Positions 18,609 through 27,746 are shown, numbered from the stretch's first letter. The stretch: 64,000 bases of DNA from Vandammella animalimorsus (GCF_002285265.1 NZ_NSJB01000001.1:434001-498000); one strand, 5' to 3'. Notes: generated by a model from the letters alone, not told the origin. Made by a program: numbers and translations.

Positions 18609-19729
18609 GCGCTGTATCCACTTCCTCCCGACCCGAGCCCGGCGCGCCGCAGCGCCGGGCCATTCCGGCCCGCGTCTGGCTGGGCACGCTGCTCATCGGC
18701 GCGGTGCTGCTGGTGCTGCCCTTCGTGCTGGGCAGCGTGGCCGGCCAGGGCTGGGTACGCATTCTGAACTTTGCGCTGCTGTACGTGATGCTGGCGCTGG
18801 GGCTGAACATCGTCGTGGGCTTTGCCGGGCTGCTTGACCTGGGCTACATCGCCTTCTATGCCGTGGGCGCCTACGTCTGGGCCATGCTGGCCTCGCCGCA
18901 TTTTGGCCTGCACCTGCCGTTCTGGGTGGTGCTGCCGCTGGGCGTGATGCTGGCGGCGCTGGCGGGTATGTTGCTGGGCTTTCCGGTGCTGGGCCTGCGC
19001 GGCGATTACCTGGCCATCGTCACGCTGGGCTTTGGCGAAATCATCCGCATCTTCATGAACAACCTGGATGCGCCGGTCAACATCACCAACGGCCCGCAGG
19101 GCATCAACCGCATCGACACCTTCCGCGTTGGCGACTTCGCCTTCGGCCGGGCCGAGACCATCCTGGGCTGGCGCATCACCGGGCCGGAGAAGTACTACTA
19201 CCTGCTGATGGCGCTGGTGCTGCTGATCGTTTTCATCTGCGTGCGGTTGCAGAACTCGCGCATCGGCCGCGCCTGGGAGGCCGTGCGCGAAGACGAAGTG
19301 GCCGCCAAGGCCATGGGCATCAACACCCGCAACATCAAGCTGCTGGCCTTTGCCATGGGCGCATCTTTTGGCGGCGTGGCCGGCTGCCTGTTCGCCTCGA
19401 TGCAGGGCTTCGTCAGCCCCGAGAGCTTCGGCCTGACCGAATCGATTGCCATCCTGTGCATGGTGGTGCTCGGCGGCATGGGCCACGTGCCCGGCGTGAT
19501 CCTTGGCGCGTTGCTGCTGGCCGTGTTCCCCGAATTCCTGCGCGCCGTGGTCGAGCCGCTGCAGCACAGCCTGTTTGGCGCCGTGGTGATCGACCCGGAC
19601 GCCATTCGCATGCTGCTCTTTGGCCTGGCGCTGGTGCTGGTGATGATCTTCCGCCCCGAAGGCCTGTGGCCCTCGGCCGTGCGCAAGCGTGAGCTGCACG
19701 CCAACCAGCAAAGGGGGGGCGGAGCATGA
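18605..19729 (+). CDS. livM: branched-chain amino acid ABC permease LivM
   Basis: 374 residues. Multiple transmembrane helices; characteristic LNIVVGFAGLLDLGYIAFYA near residue 64, LRGDYLAIVTLGFGEIIRI, and the late VLGGMGHVPGVILGALLL. Pairs with LivH as the inner-membrane pore. It ends overlapping livG by four bases (ATGA), so it is translationally coupled to the ATPase gene. A Pro/Arg-rich N-terminal tail of about 18 residues precedes the first helix. Confidence 0.94.
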   Translation: MSAVSTSSRPEPGAPQRRAIPARVWLGTLLIGAVLLVLPFVLGSVAGQGWVRILNFALLYVMLALGLNIVVGFAGLLDLGYIAFYAVGAYVWAMLASPHFGLHLPFWVVLPLGVMLAALAGMLLGFPVLGLRGDYLAIVTLGFGEIIRIFMNNLDAPVNITNGPQGINRIDTFRVGDFAFGRAETILGWRITGPEKYYYLLMALVLLIVFICVRLQNSRIGRAWEAVREDEVAAKAMGINTRNIKLLAFAMGASFGGVAGCLFASMQGFVSPESFGLTESIAILCMVVLGGMGHVPGVILGALLLAVFPEFLRAVVEPLQHSLFGAVVIDPDAIRMLLFGLALVLVMIFRPEGLWPSAVRKRELHANQQRGGGA

Positions 19730-20622
19730 TGCAGGCATCGACCACCACCACTGCAGCCAGCGCCAGCCCGGCGCGCCCGGCCATCGGCCAGCCGCTGCTC
19801 GTGGCCAGCGGCCTGAGCAAGCGCTTTGGCGGCCTGCAGGCGCTCGATGACGTGGGCTTCACCATCCGCCAGGGCGAGATCTTCGGCCTGATCGGCCCCA
19901 ACGGCGCGGGCAAGACCACGCTGTTCAACGTCATGACCGCGCTGTACGTGCCCGAGGCGGGCAGCTGCCTGTTCCAGGGCGTGGACTTGACGCGGCTCAA
20001 GCCGCACCAGATCGCCCAGCAGGGCCTGGCGCGCACCTTCCAGAACATCCGGCTGTTTGCCAGCCTCAGCGCGCTGGAAAACGTCATGATCGGCCAGCAC
20101 CTGCGCACCCGCGCTGGCGTGCTGGGCGCCATCCTGCGCGGGCCGCGCACCCGCGCCGAGGAAGCGCGCATCGAAGCGCGCGCGCTGCAGCTGCTGGACT
20201 ACGTGGGCATCGCCCACTGCGCCAATGAAGTGGCCGCCTCGCTCTCGTATGGCGACCAGCGCCGCCTGGAGATCGCCCGCGCGCTGGCCACCGAGCCCAC
20301 GCTGCTGGCGCTGGACGAGCCGGCCGCCGGCATGAACCCATCGGAAACCCTGGTGCTGCGCGCGCTGATCGAGAAAATCCGCGCCAGCGGCATCACCGTG
20401 CTGCTCATCGAACACGACATGAAACTCGTCATGAACCTGTGCGATCAAGTGCTGGTGCTGGAATACGGCAAAGTGCTGGCCCAGGGCGAGCCCCAGACCG
20501 TGCAGCGCAACCCGGCCGTCATCGAAGCCTACCTGGGCAAGGGCGCGGCGCAGGAGCTGGGCCTGCTGCCCGCCAGCGACGCGGCCGCCACAGCCAGCGA
20601 GGAGGGCGCGCGCCATGGCTGA
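19726..20622 (+). CDS. livG: branched-chain amino acid ABC ATPase LivG
   Basis: 298 residues. Walker A GPNGAGKTTLFN near residue 64, a signature-type sequence LSYGDQRRLEIARAL, Walker B LLALDEPAAGMNP, and the C-terminal BCA extension typical of LivG. The Q-loop region has RTFQNIRLF. It hydrolyses ATP on the cytoplasmic face of LivHM. Starts within livM and overlaps livF by eight bases. A second in-frame ATG three bases later (19729) could be used. A Thr/Ala-rich N-terminal tail of ~20 residues is extra. Confidence 0.95.
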   Translation: MMQASTTTTAASASPARPAIGQPLLVASGLSKRFGGLQALDDVGFTIRQGEIFGLIGPNGAGKTTLFNVMTALYVPEAGSCLFQGVDLTRLKPHQIAQQGLARTFQNIRLFASLSALENVMIGQHLRTRAGVLGAILRGPRTRAEEARIEARALQLLDYVGIAHCANEVAASLSYGDQRRLEIARALATEPTLLALDEPAAGMNPSETLVLRALIEKIRASGITVLLIEHDMKLVMNLCDQVLVLEYGKVLAQGEPQTVQRNPAVIEAYLGKGAAQELGLLPASDAAATASEEGARHG

Positions 20623-21379
20623 CACCATTACCGCAACAGCGGCGGCGGCGACCGCCAACGCTGGGCAGCAGCCCATGCTGGAAATTTCGCGCCTGGACGT
20701 GGCCTACGGCGGCATCCGCGCCGTGCGCCAGCTCGATCTGCACGTGCACCAGGGCGAACTGGTGGCCCTCATCGGCGCCAACGGCGCGGGCAAAAGCACC
20801 ACGCTGCGCGCCATCTGCGGCCTGGTGCCCGCCGCCAGCGGCGACATCCGCTACCTGGGCCAAAGCCTGCTTGGCAAGCCCAGCTACACCCTGGTGCGTC
20901 AGGGCCTGGTGATGGTGCCCGAGGGGCGCGGCATCTTCCCGCAGCTGACCATCGAGGAAAACCTGCTCATGGGCGCCTACAGCCGCCGCGACCAGGCCGC
21001 CATCGCGCAGGACACCGAGCAGGTCTACGCCATGTTCCCGCGCCTGGCCGAGCGCCGCCGCCAGACGGCCGGCACCCTCTCGGGCGGCGAGCAGCAAATG
21101 CTGGCCATGGGCCGGGCCATGCTCGCCAAGCCCCGGCTGCTGCTGCTGGACGAGCCCACCATGGGCCTGGCGCCCATCATGGTCGAGAAAATCTTCGAAG
21201 TCGTGCGCGGCATCGCCCAATCGGGCGTGACCATCTTGCTCATCGAGCAAAACGCCAAACTGGCGCTGCAGCTGAGCCAGCGCGGCTACGTCATGGAATC
21301 GGGCCAGGTCATCCTGCAAGGCCCAGCCGCGCAACTGCTGCACGACCCCAAAGTGCGCGCGGCCTACCTGGGCGAATGA
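20615..21379 (+). CDS. livF: branched-chain amino acid ABC ATPase LivF
   Basis: 254 residues. Walker A GANGAGKSTTLRAI, signature LSGGEQQMLAMGRAM, Walker B LLLLDEPTMGLAP and H-loop region TILLIEQNAKLAL. With LivG it forms the ATPase dimer that drives the importer. Last gene of the operon; a short GC-rich hairpin follows at 21384. An N-terminal Ala/Thr-rich tail of about 22 residues precedes the conserved domain, so the start could also lie a few codons further in at QPMLEISRLDV. Confidence 0.95.
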   Translation: MADTITATAAAATANAGQQPMLEISRLDVAYGGIRAVRQLDLHVHQGELVALIGANGAGKSTTLRAICGLVPAASGDIRYLGQSLLGKPSYTLVRQGLVMVPEGRGIFPQLTIEENLLMGAYSRRDQAAIAQDTEQVYAMFPRLAERRRQTAGTLSGGEQQMLAMGRAMLAKPRLLLLDEPTMGLAPIMVEKIFEVVRGIAQSGVTILLIEQNAKLALQLSQRGYVMESGQVILQGPAAQLLHDPKVRAAYLGE

Positions 21380-21383
21380 GGCC

Positions 21384-21402
21384 GCCTGCCCTGGCGGCAG
21401 GC
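21384..21402 (+). terminator. short hairpin after livF
   Basis: GCCTGCC (21384-21390) pairs with GGCAGGC (21396-21402) across a five-base loop. There is no T-tract, so termination would need Rho or be weak. Confidence 0.35.
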
Positions 21403-21536
21403 CTGCTGCCTGATCGATCGCGTCTCAAAACCGCTTCAGCATCTTGGCGCGGGGGAGGGAAAGAATCGATTGGGGATGGGCCGCAGACTGCCGGCAAGCC
21501 ATTGAAGCGGGCCATCACATTGGAGCCTTCAAGCAA

Positions 21537-21797
21537 ATGAAGCATGTCAGAAACCCCCATCACATCAGCATTCGCTGCGTACTGGCACCCAAGTACGCTT
21601 TGGCAGATGTGGCCACAGCCCTGTTAGAAAAATGGAGGCCTGAGCATCAATTCGTGGCCAAGGGTGGTTTTGATTACGAGCGCGACGAAAAATGGGTTGA
21701 GACCTAAAAAGCGCCCATTCGAGATATTTATGCCAATCCGAATAACCGAAAGCTGTGCTTCAGGGTGGCAGATCATTTGCCTCCAAAGCCACGCTGA
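21537..21797 (+). pseudogene. decayed partial copy of the downstream unknown gene
   Basis: The reading frame MKHVRNPHHISIRCVLAPKY continues as ALADVATALLEKWRPEHQF and corresponds to MAVKMRSPFLIRMQCALSPR and YTLAEVATALIEQWMPAHNL of the intact gene at 21846. An in-frame TAA ends the open frame at 21705-21707, yet homology continues beyond it: DIYANPNNRKLCF matches DIYTNPALRDLVF, until a TGA at 21795. The remaining ~270 residues are absent. So this is the N-terminal fragment of a duplicated gene, with a stop inside it. It lies directly upstream of the intact copy. An in-frame ATG at 21444 could extend it. If the short protein is made, its role is unknown. Confidence 0.65.
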
Positions 21798-21845
21798 AAG
21801 CCATTATTCTGGGTAGAGTGGAGCCCAATTGGAATATTGATTTTT

Positions 21846-22904
21846 ATGGCAGTAAAAATGAGGTCCCCATTTTTGATTCGCATGCAATGCGCCTTGTCGC
21901 CTCGGTACACTTTGGCCGAGGTGGCGACTGCGCTGATTGAACAGTGGATGCCTGCACACAACTTGAAGGCCAATGGAAAATTGGAGTACGGCAAAACCGA
22001 AAAAGAAGGCCCGCCCACGCCGGACATATACACCAACCCCGCTTTAAGAGACTTGGTTTTCTCCTCACCAGATCAGTTCGGGAGAGTTTTCCTGCTTACC
22101 TACGACGAGCAACGGCGTGGTGACAAGCAAAGAAATACCTTTGGCCACGCTCACTGCATCGCCCTGGATTTAACCGACTTTCTGGATGATCAAGCGCTGT
22201 CTCGAGCGCAAACCAGTTTTGCAGCGGCCCACTCGCTGGTGGACTTTCTCTGTGACCACTTCGATGTGCTGGATCTGGTGATGGATCGGGGTCGTAACGG
22301 CTTTGCCCCCAGCCCGCCGCTGGCCTATATCGGTGATCTGATTCGCATCGTGCGCAAGAGCGAGGTGGAGGCCGCTTACGAAGACCCATCGGTGTACTGG
22401 CAAGCCTGGTCCACGCAGCGTGATCTGGGGGATGGGCGGATGCTGGTGGGCCGCGCGCCTGCGATCATTGATGAGTTGGCCTTCAAGCAGGCAACATACC
22501 CCGCGCAATGGCAAATGGCGCGTGCAGCCAAGCCGAAGCTGACCACCTACGGAGCGCTGGCCAGTGGCATGACGGGTTTTTCTGTGAATCCCGAGGAGCA
22601 AGACTATTTCCAGCAAGGCCAAGGCATCATCCAGTCCATGCACTACCAGGCCGAAACGCAGACGCTGGATGTGACCGCCTGGGCCGATCCAGGCATTGAC
22701 ATTGCCCCGCGTGAAGTGGCGCAGATTTTGCGCTGGCGCTTCAACAAGCGGCTGGATAAGGGCGAGCCACTGAAGGAGGTGCGCTTTGTCTTTCTCAACC
22801 GCGAGCAGGCCGAGGCGCAAAAGCGCGTGTTGCTGGACATGCGCTGCCGTGTCTTTCACATGGGCGCCACGCCCGCCGAGCTGGTGGAAGTGACGGACCG
22901 CTGA
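21846..22904 (+). CDS. protein of unknown function, intact member of a tandem pair
   Basis: 352 residues from the ATG at 21846, chosen because it lines up with the start of the decayed copy upstream; 21837 is an alternative. No signal peptide, no transmembrane segment and no motif I can name. The first ~75 residues are duplicated in the pseudogene at 21537. The C-terminal half is well-folded-looking sequence with WADPGIDIAPREVAQILRWR and VRFVFLNREQAEAQKRVLLD. Possible immunity- or toxin-partner-type accessory protein, suggested only by the tandem truncated copy; no toxin gene was recognised nearby. The ribosome site is weak (GGAATATTG). It sits in a lower-GC patch between livF and a WG-repeat pseudogene. 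Confidence 0.7.
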   Translation: MAVKMRSPFLIRMQCALSPRYTLAEVATALIEQWMPAHNLKANGKLEYGKTEKEGPPTPDIYTNPALRDLVFSSPDQFGRVFLLTYDEQRRGDKQRNTFGHAHCIALDLTDFLDDQALSRAQTSFAAAHSLVDFLCDHFDVLDLVMDRGRNGFAPSPPLAYIGDLIRIVRKSEVEAAYEDPSVYWQAWSTQRDLGDGRMLVGRAPAIIDELAFKQATYPAQWQMARAAKPKLTTYGALASGMTGFSVNPEEQDYFQQGQGIIQSMHYQAETQTLDVTAWADPGIDIAPREVAQILRWRFNKRLDKGEPLKEVRFVFLNREQAEAQKRVLLDMRCRVFHMGATPAELVEVTDR

Positions 22905-23015
22905 GGCGCATGAGGCTTATTCATGCGCTGAAGCAAGCACTGAGGATGCGAGCTGGCGTTGCTTGACCAATATTTGCCCGGCCGGATGGCTTGGGATGCG
23001 AAAGTTTGCGATTTC

Positions 23016-23039
23016 ATAAAAATGCATTCGCATTTTTAT
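23016..23039. terminator. bidirectional terminator between convergent genes
   Basis: A perfect 10-base stem, ATAAAAATGC (23016-23025) and GCATTTTTAT (23030-23039) with loop ATTC. A-rich left and T-rich right arms suit termination from both sides, for the unknown gene ending at 22904 and the minus-strand pseudogene ending at 23113. Confidence 0.65.
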
Positions 23040-23112
23040 AGGGGCCGGATGACACACATTCTAAAGTTGAGGCTTTTTGCCGAGAAAAGCCTTGCATGCT
23101 GATAGGAATCCG

Positions 23113-23843
23113 CTATTTTTGCTGCAAGATGGTGCAGCCTTGTGTGTCAATGAACGTGACTTTTCCATCGAGGGCGACTTTGGCGAGGCCGTCGCTGAAG
23201 CCAATGTCCCATTGTCCTTGGGGGAGGGTGTAACGCGGGCAATGCGCTCGTTGCCTTCGGCGTCGATGAAGCCCCACAGGCCGTTTTTTCTCACGGCGGC
23301 CATGCCTTCGGAAAAATGGTTTACACCCCGCTCATAGAGCGCGGCGACGACGATGTTGCCATTGTGGTCTTTGTAGCCGATTTTGCTGAAATCTTCGGTG
23401 TGAAATTTGTGCAGCGGGGTGTCGGGGCGGACGTCCCATCGTGGTAGCTCGGTTTCGCGCCCATGGTGGTCTAGCGCGAGATAGTCTTTACCGTTTTTGC
23501 TGACCGGTAGCAGCCCGCTGAAATAGCGACGGGCATTTTGATAGCGCGGCTGCACGAGGATTTTTCCGTTGCTGTCGATAATGCCCCAGACTCCGTTGAG
23601 CTTGACGGCGGCCTTGCCTTCGGAAAAGCCTTGTGTTTCTTCGAATTGGGCGGCAATGGCGAGGCGGCCTTCGCGATTCACAAAGCCTCAGAGTCCATCT
23701 TTTTTGACGGCGAGCAGGCCGTCGTTGAAGCCGTGTAGGCCGGTTTGCGTATAGGCTGCATCAAGGATTGCCGGCTCAGGGCAGGAGTCTGCTTGGGCTG
23801 GGAGAATGAGGGCGAGCGTCAGAGCAGGAAGTATTTTGAGCAT
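23113..23843 (-). pseudogene. WG-repeat secreted protein, disrupted by a stop and a frameshift
   Basis: The original gene starts at the ATG at 23843 with a signal peptide (MLKILPALTLALILPAQA). The first WG-type unit reads LLAVKKDGL-stop-GFVNREGR, where the family has W: the TGG has become TGA (23688-23690). The frame then continues with VKLNGVWGIIDSNGKILVQP and VRKNGLWGFIDAEGNERIA. Around 23230-23245 the frame shifts by one missing base; in the other frame the repeat resumes as RYTLPQGQWDIGFSDGLAK and closes with FIDTQGCTILQQK and a TAG at 23113-23115. WG repeats are short beta modules, often in exported proteins. Two independent lesions make a pseudogene likely, unless sequencing error caused them. 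Confidence 0.75.
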
Positions 23844-23913
23844 GGGCTCTCCGTTTTCGTGTAGGACGGGCAAAGCTGGATATTGCGGGTTTTCGTGACT
23901 CCAGAAAAGACAA

Positions 23914-23933
23914 ACCCCGCCTAGAGGCGGGGT
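23914..23933 (-). terminator. intrinsic terminator downstream of yheS
   Basis: Stem ACCCCGCC (23914-23921) and GGCGGGGT (23926-23933) with a TAGA loop. On the minus strand it is followed by TTGTCTTTTC, fitting the end of the yheS transcript. Confidence 0.6.
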
Positions 23934-24036
23934 GTAAATGGTGCATGGACTGTTGTTCGAGTTATTGGGTCGCTGGCCAGGGTTTGGAGGCGGCTCAGCG
24001 TGGCCCGGCAGCGCGTGCGCTGGTGAGAAGGTTATC

Positions 24037-24093
24037 TCAGCGCTTGCGATCGCGTTCGTCGTCGGGCCAGATGCGGGTGCTTTGGGTGTTCAT
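24037..24093 (-). CDS. possible 18-residue microprotein downstream of yheS
   Basis: The minus-strand frame MNTQSTRIWPDDERDRKR ends at TGA and starts 14 bases after a GAGGATAGAG purine-rich ribosome-binding sequence. It lies between the yheS stop and a terminator, so it would be on the same mRNA. It is highly charged, with no signal. The supporting evidence is only a good ribosome site and position; chance is possible. The rest of 23934-24210 shows nothing else. Confidence 0.3.
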   Translation of the reverse strand: MNTQSTRIWPDDERDRKR

Positions 24094-24210
24094 GTCTCTA
24101 TCCTCAAAAAATCACAATGCATCCCTCAACGCCGCCCCGGCCAGGGCGTTGACAGGTCGCGCAAAAAAATCCGAAAAATTTCCCGCGCGGCGCTGAAGTG
24201 CCCTGCGCAC

Positions 24211-26181
24211 TCAGGCCCCGGCCTCTTGTTGCAGGGTCTGCAGGGTTTCCGACAGGCTCAGCCATTGCTCCTCGGCATCGTCGATGGCGCTTTGCAACTC
24301 TTTGATTTTCTTGCCACTTTCGGCCCAGTCTGCCGGGCTGCTGTGTTCGCCCAGGCTGGCTTCGAGGGTGGTTTTCTGCGCCTGCCAGTCGTTGAGTTGC
24401 TGCTCGATGGTTTGCAGCTTTTTTTTCAGCGGTTGGGTTTTCGCGGCCAGTTGCTGGCGCTTTTGGGCGTCGAGGCGGCGCTGCTCGCGCTGGTTGGCTG
24501 GCGGCGGGGCGCTGGCAGCGGCCTGGGCTTGGCCGGGGCGCTGGGCTTCGAGCTGGGCGCGCTGGGCCTTTTGCTGTTCGAGCACGTGTTGCTGGTAATC
24601 CTCCAGGTCGCCGTCGAAGTTGCGCACGCTGCCTTGGCTGACCAGCCAGAATTGCTCGCAGACGCTGCGCAGCAGCGCGCGGTCGTGGCTGACCAGCATC
24701 AGCGTGCCTTCGAAGCTGTTGAGGGCCAGGCTCAGCGCCTCGCGCGTGCTCAGGTCCAGGTGGTTGGTGGGCTCGTCCAGCAGCAGCAGGCCCGGGCGCT
24801 GCCAGACGAGCATGGCCAGCACCAGGCGGGCTTTTTCGCCGCCGCTCATGGTGCCCACGGGCTGGGCGACCATGTCGCCGCTGAACTGGAAGCCGCCGAG
24901 GAAGTTGCGCAAATCCTGTTCGCGCGCGGGGTTGGGCGGCTGGGCGCCGTACTGGCGCGCCAGGCGGATGAAGTGCTCCAGCGGGCTGCTGCCAGCGTGC
25001 AGCACGTCCAGCTCCTGCTGGGCGAAGTAGCCGATGGCCAGGCCTTTGCCCTGGATGATTTCGCCCGACAGCAGCGGGATGTCGCCGACGATGGATTTGA
25101 TCAGCGTGGACTTGCCCTGGCCGTTGGCGCCCAGGATGCCGATGCGCTGCCCGGCCTGCACCGAGAGCTTGACGCCGCGCAGAATGGTTTTGTGCTCGCT
25201 GCCGTCCTTGCTTTGGTAGCCCATGTCGGCCTGGCGCACGCTGAGCATGGGGTTGGGCAGGGCCAGCGGCTCCTTGAAGCTGAAGCTGAACTCGGCCTCG
25301 GCCAGCACGGGGGCGATGCGCTGCATGCGCTCGAGCGCCTTGACGCGGCTTTGCGCCTGGCGGGCCTTGGTGGCCTTGGCCTTGAAGCGGTCGATGAAGT
25401 GCTGCAGGTGGGCGATTTGCTCCTGCTGGCGGGCGAAGGCCGCCTGCTGTTGCTCCAGCTTGAGGGCGCGCTGCTCTTCGAAGAAGCTGTAGTTGCCGCC
25501 GTAGCGCGTCAGGCCCTGGTGCTCCAGGTGCAGCGTGACCTGGGTGGTGGCGTCGAGGAATTCGCGGTCGTGGCTGATGACCAGCAGTGTGCCGCTGTAG
25601 CGCGCCAGCCAGCCTTCGAGCCAGATTAGTGCGTCCAGATCCAGGTGGTTGGTGGGCTCGTCCAGCAGCAGCAGGTCGCTGGGGCTCATCAGCGCGCGCG
25701 CCAGCTGCAGGCGCATGCGCCAGCCGCCGGAGAAGCTGTTGACCGGGCGTTCGAGCTCATCGGGCGCAAAGCCCAGGCCGAGGATCAGCGCCTGGGCGCG
25801 CGAGCGCGCGTCGTAGGCCCCGGCGTCGGCCAGCTCGGCGTGCAACTGGGCCATGGCCAGGCCATCGCCGGCGGCTTCGGCCTCGGCCAGCCGCGCCTGC
25901 AGGGCCTGCAGCTGCGCATCGCCGCCGAGCACGAAATCGGTGGCGCTGGCGGCGGTTTCGGGCATGTCCTGCGCGACCTGCGCAATGCGCCAGCCCGCCG
26001 GCATGGAAAAGCTGCCGCCGTCCTCGTGCAGCTGGCCGGTTAGCAGCGCAAACAGGGTGGATTTGCCCGCGCCGTTGCGGCCTACCAGGGCGGCCTTCTC
26101 CCCCGGCTGCAGGCTGACGCTGGCGCCATCGAGCAGGACTTTGCTGCCCCGGCGCAGCACGACATTCTTCAAGACGATCAT
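24211..26181 (-). CDS. yheS: ABC-F family ATPase (YheS-type), ribosome-associated
   Basis: 656 residues from the ATG at 26181 (MIVLKNVVLRRGSKVLL). Two ABC domains without membrane segments: Walker A GRNGAGKSTLFALLT and GANGQGKSTLIKSI; signatures FSGGWRMRLQLARAL and MSGGEKARLVLAMLVW; Walker B LLLLDEPTNHLDLDAL and LLLLDEPTNHLDLSTR. The linker has YIDRFKAKATKA-like IDRFKAKATKARQAQSRVKAL, and a C-terminal coiled coil (~545-650) follows. ABC-F proteins act on the translating ribosome. The similarity along the whole length is to E. coli YheS rather than EttA or Uup. It is divergent from anmK, with a common intergenic region of about 210 bases. Confidence 0.92.
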   Translation of the reverse strand: MIVLKNVVLRRGSKVLLDGASVSLQPGEKAALVGRNGAGKSTLFALLTGQLHEDGGSFSMPAGWRIAQVAQDMPETAASATDFVLGGDAQLQALQARLAEAEAAGDGLAMAQLHAELADAGAYDARSRAQALILGLGFAPDELERPVNSFSGGWRMRLQLARALMSPSDLLLLDEPTNHLDLDALIWLEGWLARYSGTLLVISHDREFLDATTQVTLHLEHQGLTRYGGNYSFFEEQRALKLEQQQAAFARQQEQIAHLQHFIDRFKAKATKARQAQSRVKALERMQRIAPVLAEAEFSFSFKEPLALPNPMLSVRQADMGYQSKDGSEHKTILRGVKLSVQAGQRIGILGANGQGKSTLIKSIVGDIPLLSGEIIQGKGLAIGYFAQQELDVLHAGSSPLEHFIRLARQYGAQPPNPAREQDLRNFLGGFQFSGDMVAQPVGTMSGGEKARLVLAMLVWQRPGLLLLDEPTNHLDLSTREALSLALNSFEGTLMLVSHDRALLRSVCEQFWLVSQGSVRNFDGDLEDYQQHVLEQQKAQRAQLEAQRPGQAQAAASAPPPANQREQRRLDAQKRQQLAAKTQPLKKKLQTIEQQLNDWQAQKTTLEASLGEHSSPADWAESGKKIKELQSAIDDAEEQWLSLSETLQTLQQEAGA

Positions 26182-26393
26182 GGTGCGAATTATGAAAGCT
26201 CTGCGCACGCCGCAGCGCATGGCATCGCAGCGCAGCGCCGCGCCTCGCGCATCCGCGGATTTGGGCGGTCTGCTGCGTTGCCCGTTATTGCAATGGCAGG
26301 CTTTGGGAGCAGACCTTTCTTGTCGGCTGCGGCAGGCCCCTACAATCGCCGCCGCCTGCCCGACTGCCTCAAACCACCATTGCCCCTGCTGCC

Positions 26394-27623
26394 ATGACCC
26401 TGCCCGCACACTGCACCACCAACGCCCATGATGGTTGGTACATCGGCCTGATGTCGGGCACCTCGCTGGACGGTGTGGACGCCGTGCTGGCGCGCTTTGC
26501 GCCCCGCGCGGCCCAGACGGCGCAGGCCGGGCTGCAGGACGGGGCGCTGGGCGCAGTGACGGTGCAAGTCGGCGGCCACGTGCACCGGCCCTTCGAGGCC
26601 AGCCTGCGCGAGGCGCTGATGGCGCTGAATTTCCCCGATCAGGACGAGCTGCATCAGGCGGCGCTGGCGGCCAATGCGCTGGCGCAATGCTGCGCGCAGG
26701 CCGTGGCGCGCCTGTGTCAGCAGGCCGGCATCGCGGCGCGGCAGGTGGCGGCCATCGGCGCGCACGGGCAGACGGTGCGCCACCGGCCGCAGGGCGCGCC
26801 GCTGCAGCGCTACACCATCCAGCTGAACAACCCGGCCTGGCTGGCCGAGCACAGCGGCATCAGCGTGGTGGCCGACTTCCGCCGCCGCGACATGGCCGCC
26901 GGCGGCCAGGGCGCGCCGCTGGCGCCGGCCTTTCACCAGGCGCTGTTCGGCCCTGCCGAGGGCGGCGGCGCTGGCCTGGCGGTGCTGAATCTGGGCGGCA
27001 TTGCCAACCTCAGCCTGATCGACGCCCAGGGGCGCACGCTGGGCTTTGACTGCGGCCCGGCCAATACGCTGCTGGACGCCTGGTGCCTGCGCCACACCGG
27101 CCAGCCCTACGACCGGGACGGCCAATGGGCCGCCAGCGGCCAGGTGCATCAAGGGCTGCTGCGCTGCATGCTGGCGCAGCCGTACTTCCAGCAGCCCGCG
27201 CCCAAGAGCACGGGGCTGGATGTGTTCAATCTGGACTGGCTGCAGCAATGCCTGACGCAGTGCGCGCAGGCCGAGGGCGATGCGGCGATTGCGCTGCGCC
27301 CCGAGGACGTGCAGGCCAGCCTGGCGGAGTTGACGGCCATCAGCTGCGCCCAGGCCTATGCGCGCTATCAGCAAGGCCAGCCGGTGCTGGGCGTGTGCGG
27401 CGGCGGGGCCTACAACCGCCACGTGCTGGCGCGGCTGCAGCACCACCTGGGCGCAGCAGTGGCGGTGCAGAGCACTGCGCAATGGGGCCTGGCGCCCGAG
27501 CTGGTCGAGGCCTGCGCCTTTGCCTGGCTGGCGCGCCAGTGCCTGCTGGGCCTGCCGGGCAATCTGCCGGCAGTGACGCAGGCCGCCGGCCCGCGCATTC
27601 TGGGCGCGATCTATCCGTGTTGA
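26394..27623 (+). CDS. anmK: anhydro-N-acetylmuramic acid kinase
   Basis: 409 residues. N-terminal WYIGLMSGTSLDGVDAVLARF is the family's ATP-binding signature; GAHGQTVRHRP, SGISVVADFRRRDMAAGGQGAPL, NLGGIANLSLI, FDCGPANTLLDAWC and VCGGGAYNRHVLARL complete the fold. It phosphorylates 1,6-anhydro-MurNAc with hydrolysis of the anhydro ring, returning cell-wall turnover products to metabolism. Somewhat longer than the usual ~370 residues owing to an N-terminal extension and inserts. A TACAAT hexamer at 26341 may be its -10 box. Commonly found near tyrS, erpA or peptidase genes; not seen here. Confidence 0.95.
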   Translation: MTLPAHCTTNAHDGWYIGLMSGTSLDGVDAVLARFAPRAAQTAQAGLQDGALGAVTVQVGGHVHRPFEASLREALMALNFPDQDELHQAALAANALAQCCAQAVARLCQQAGIAARQVAAIGAHGQTVRHRPQGAPLQRYTIQLNNPAWLAEHSGISVVADFRRRDMAAGGQGAPLAPAFHQALFGPAEGGGAGLAVLNLGGIANLSLIDAQGRTLGFDCGPANTLLDAWCLRHTGQPYDRDGQWAASGQVHQGLLRCMLAQPYFQQPAPKSTGLDVFNLDWLQQCLTQCAQAEGDAAIALRPEDVQASLAELTAISCAQAYARYQQGQPVLGVCGGGAYNRHVLARLQHHLGAAVAVQSTAQWGLAPELVEACAFAWLARQCLLGLPGNLPAVTQAAGPRILGAIYPC

Positions 27624-27746
27624 GCGCCTTCAAGGCCTTGCGCTTGTAAAAGCGCGGCCTTGGGTTTTTGTGGCGCGGTTTTGCACTGTGCAAACCAAAT
27701 CTCAACAACCCCAAGCCCGCTTTGGGCTGGTCGTTTTTTTCGGATC

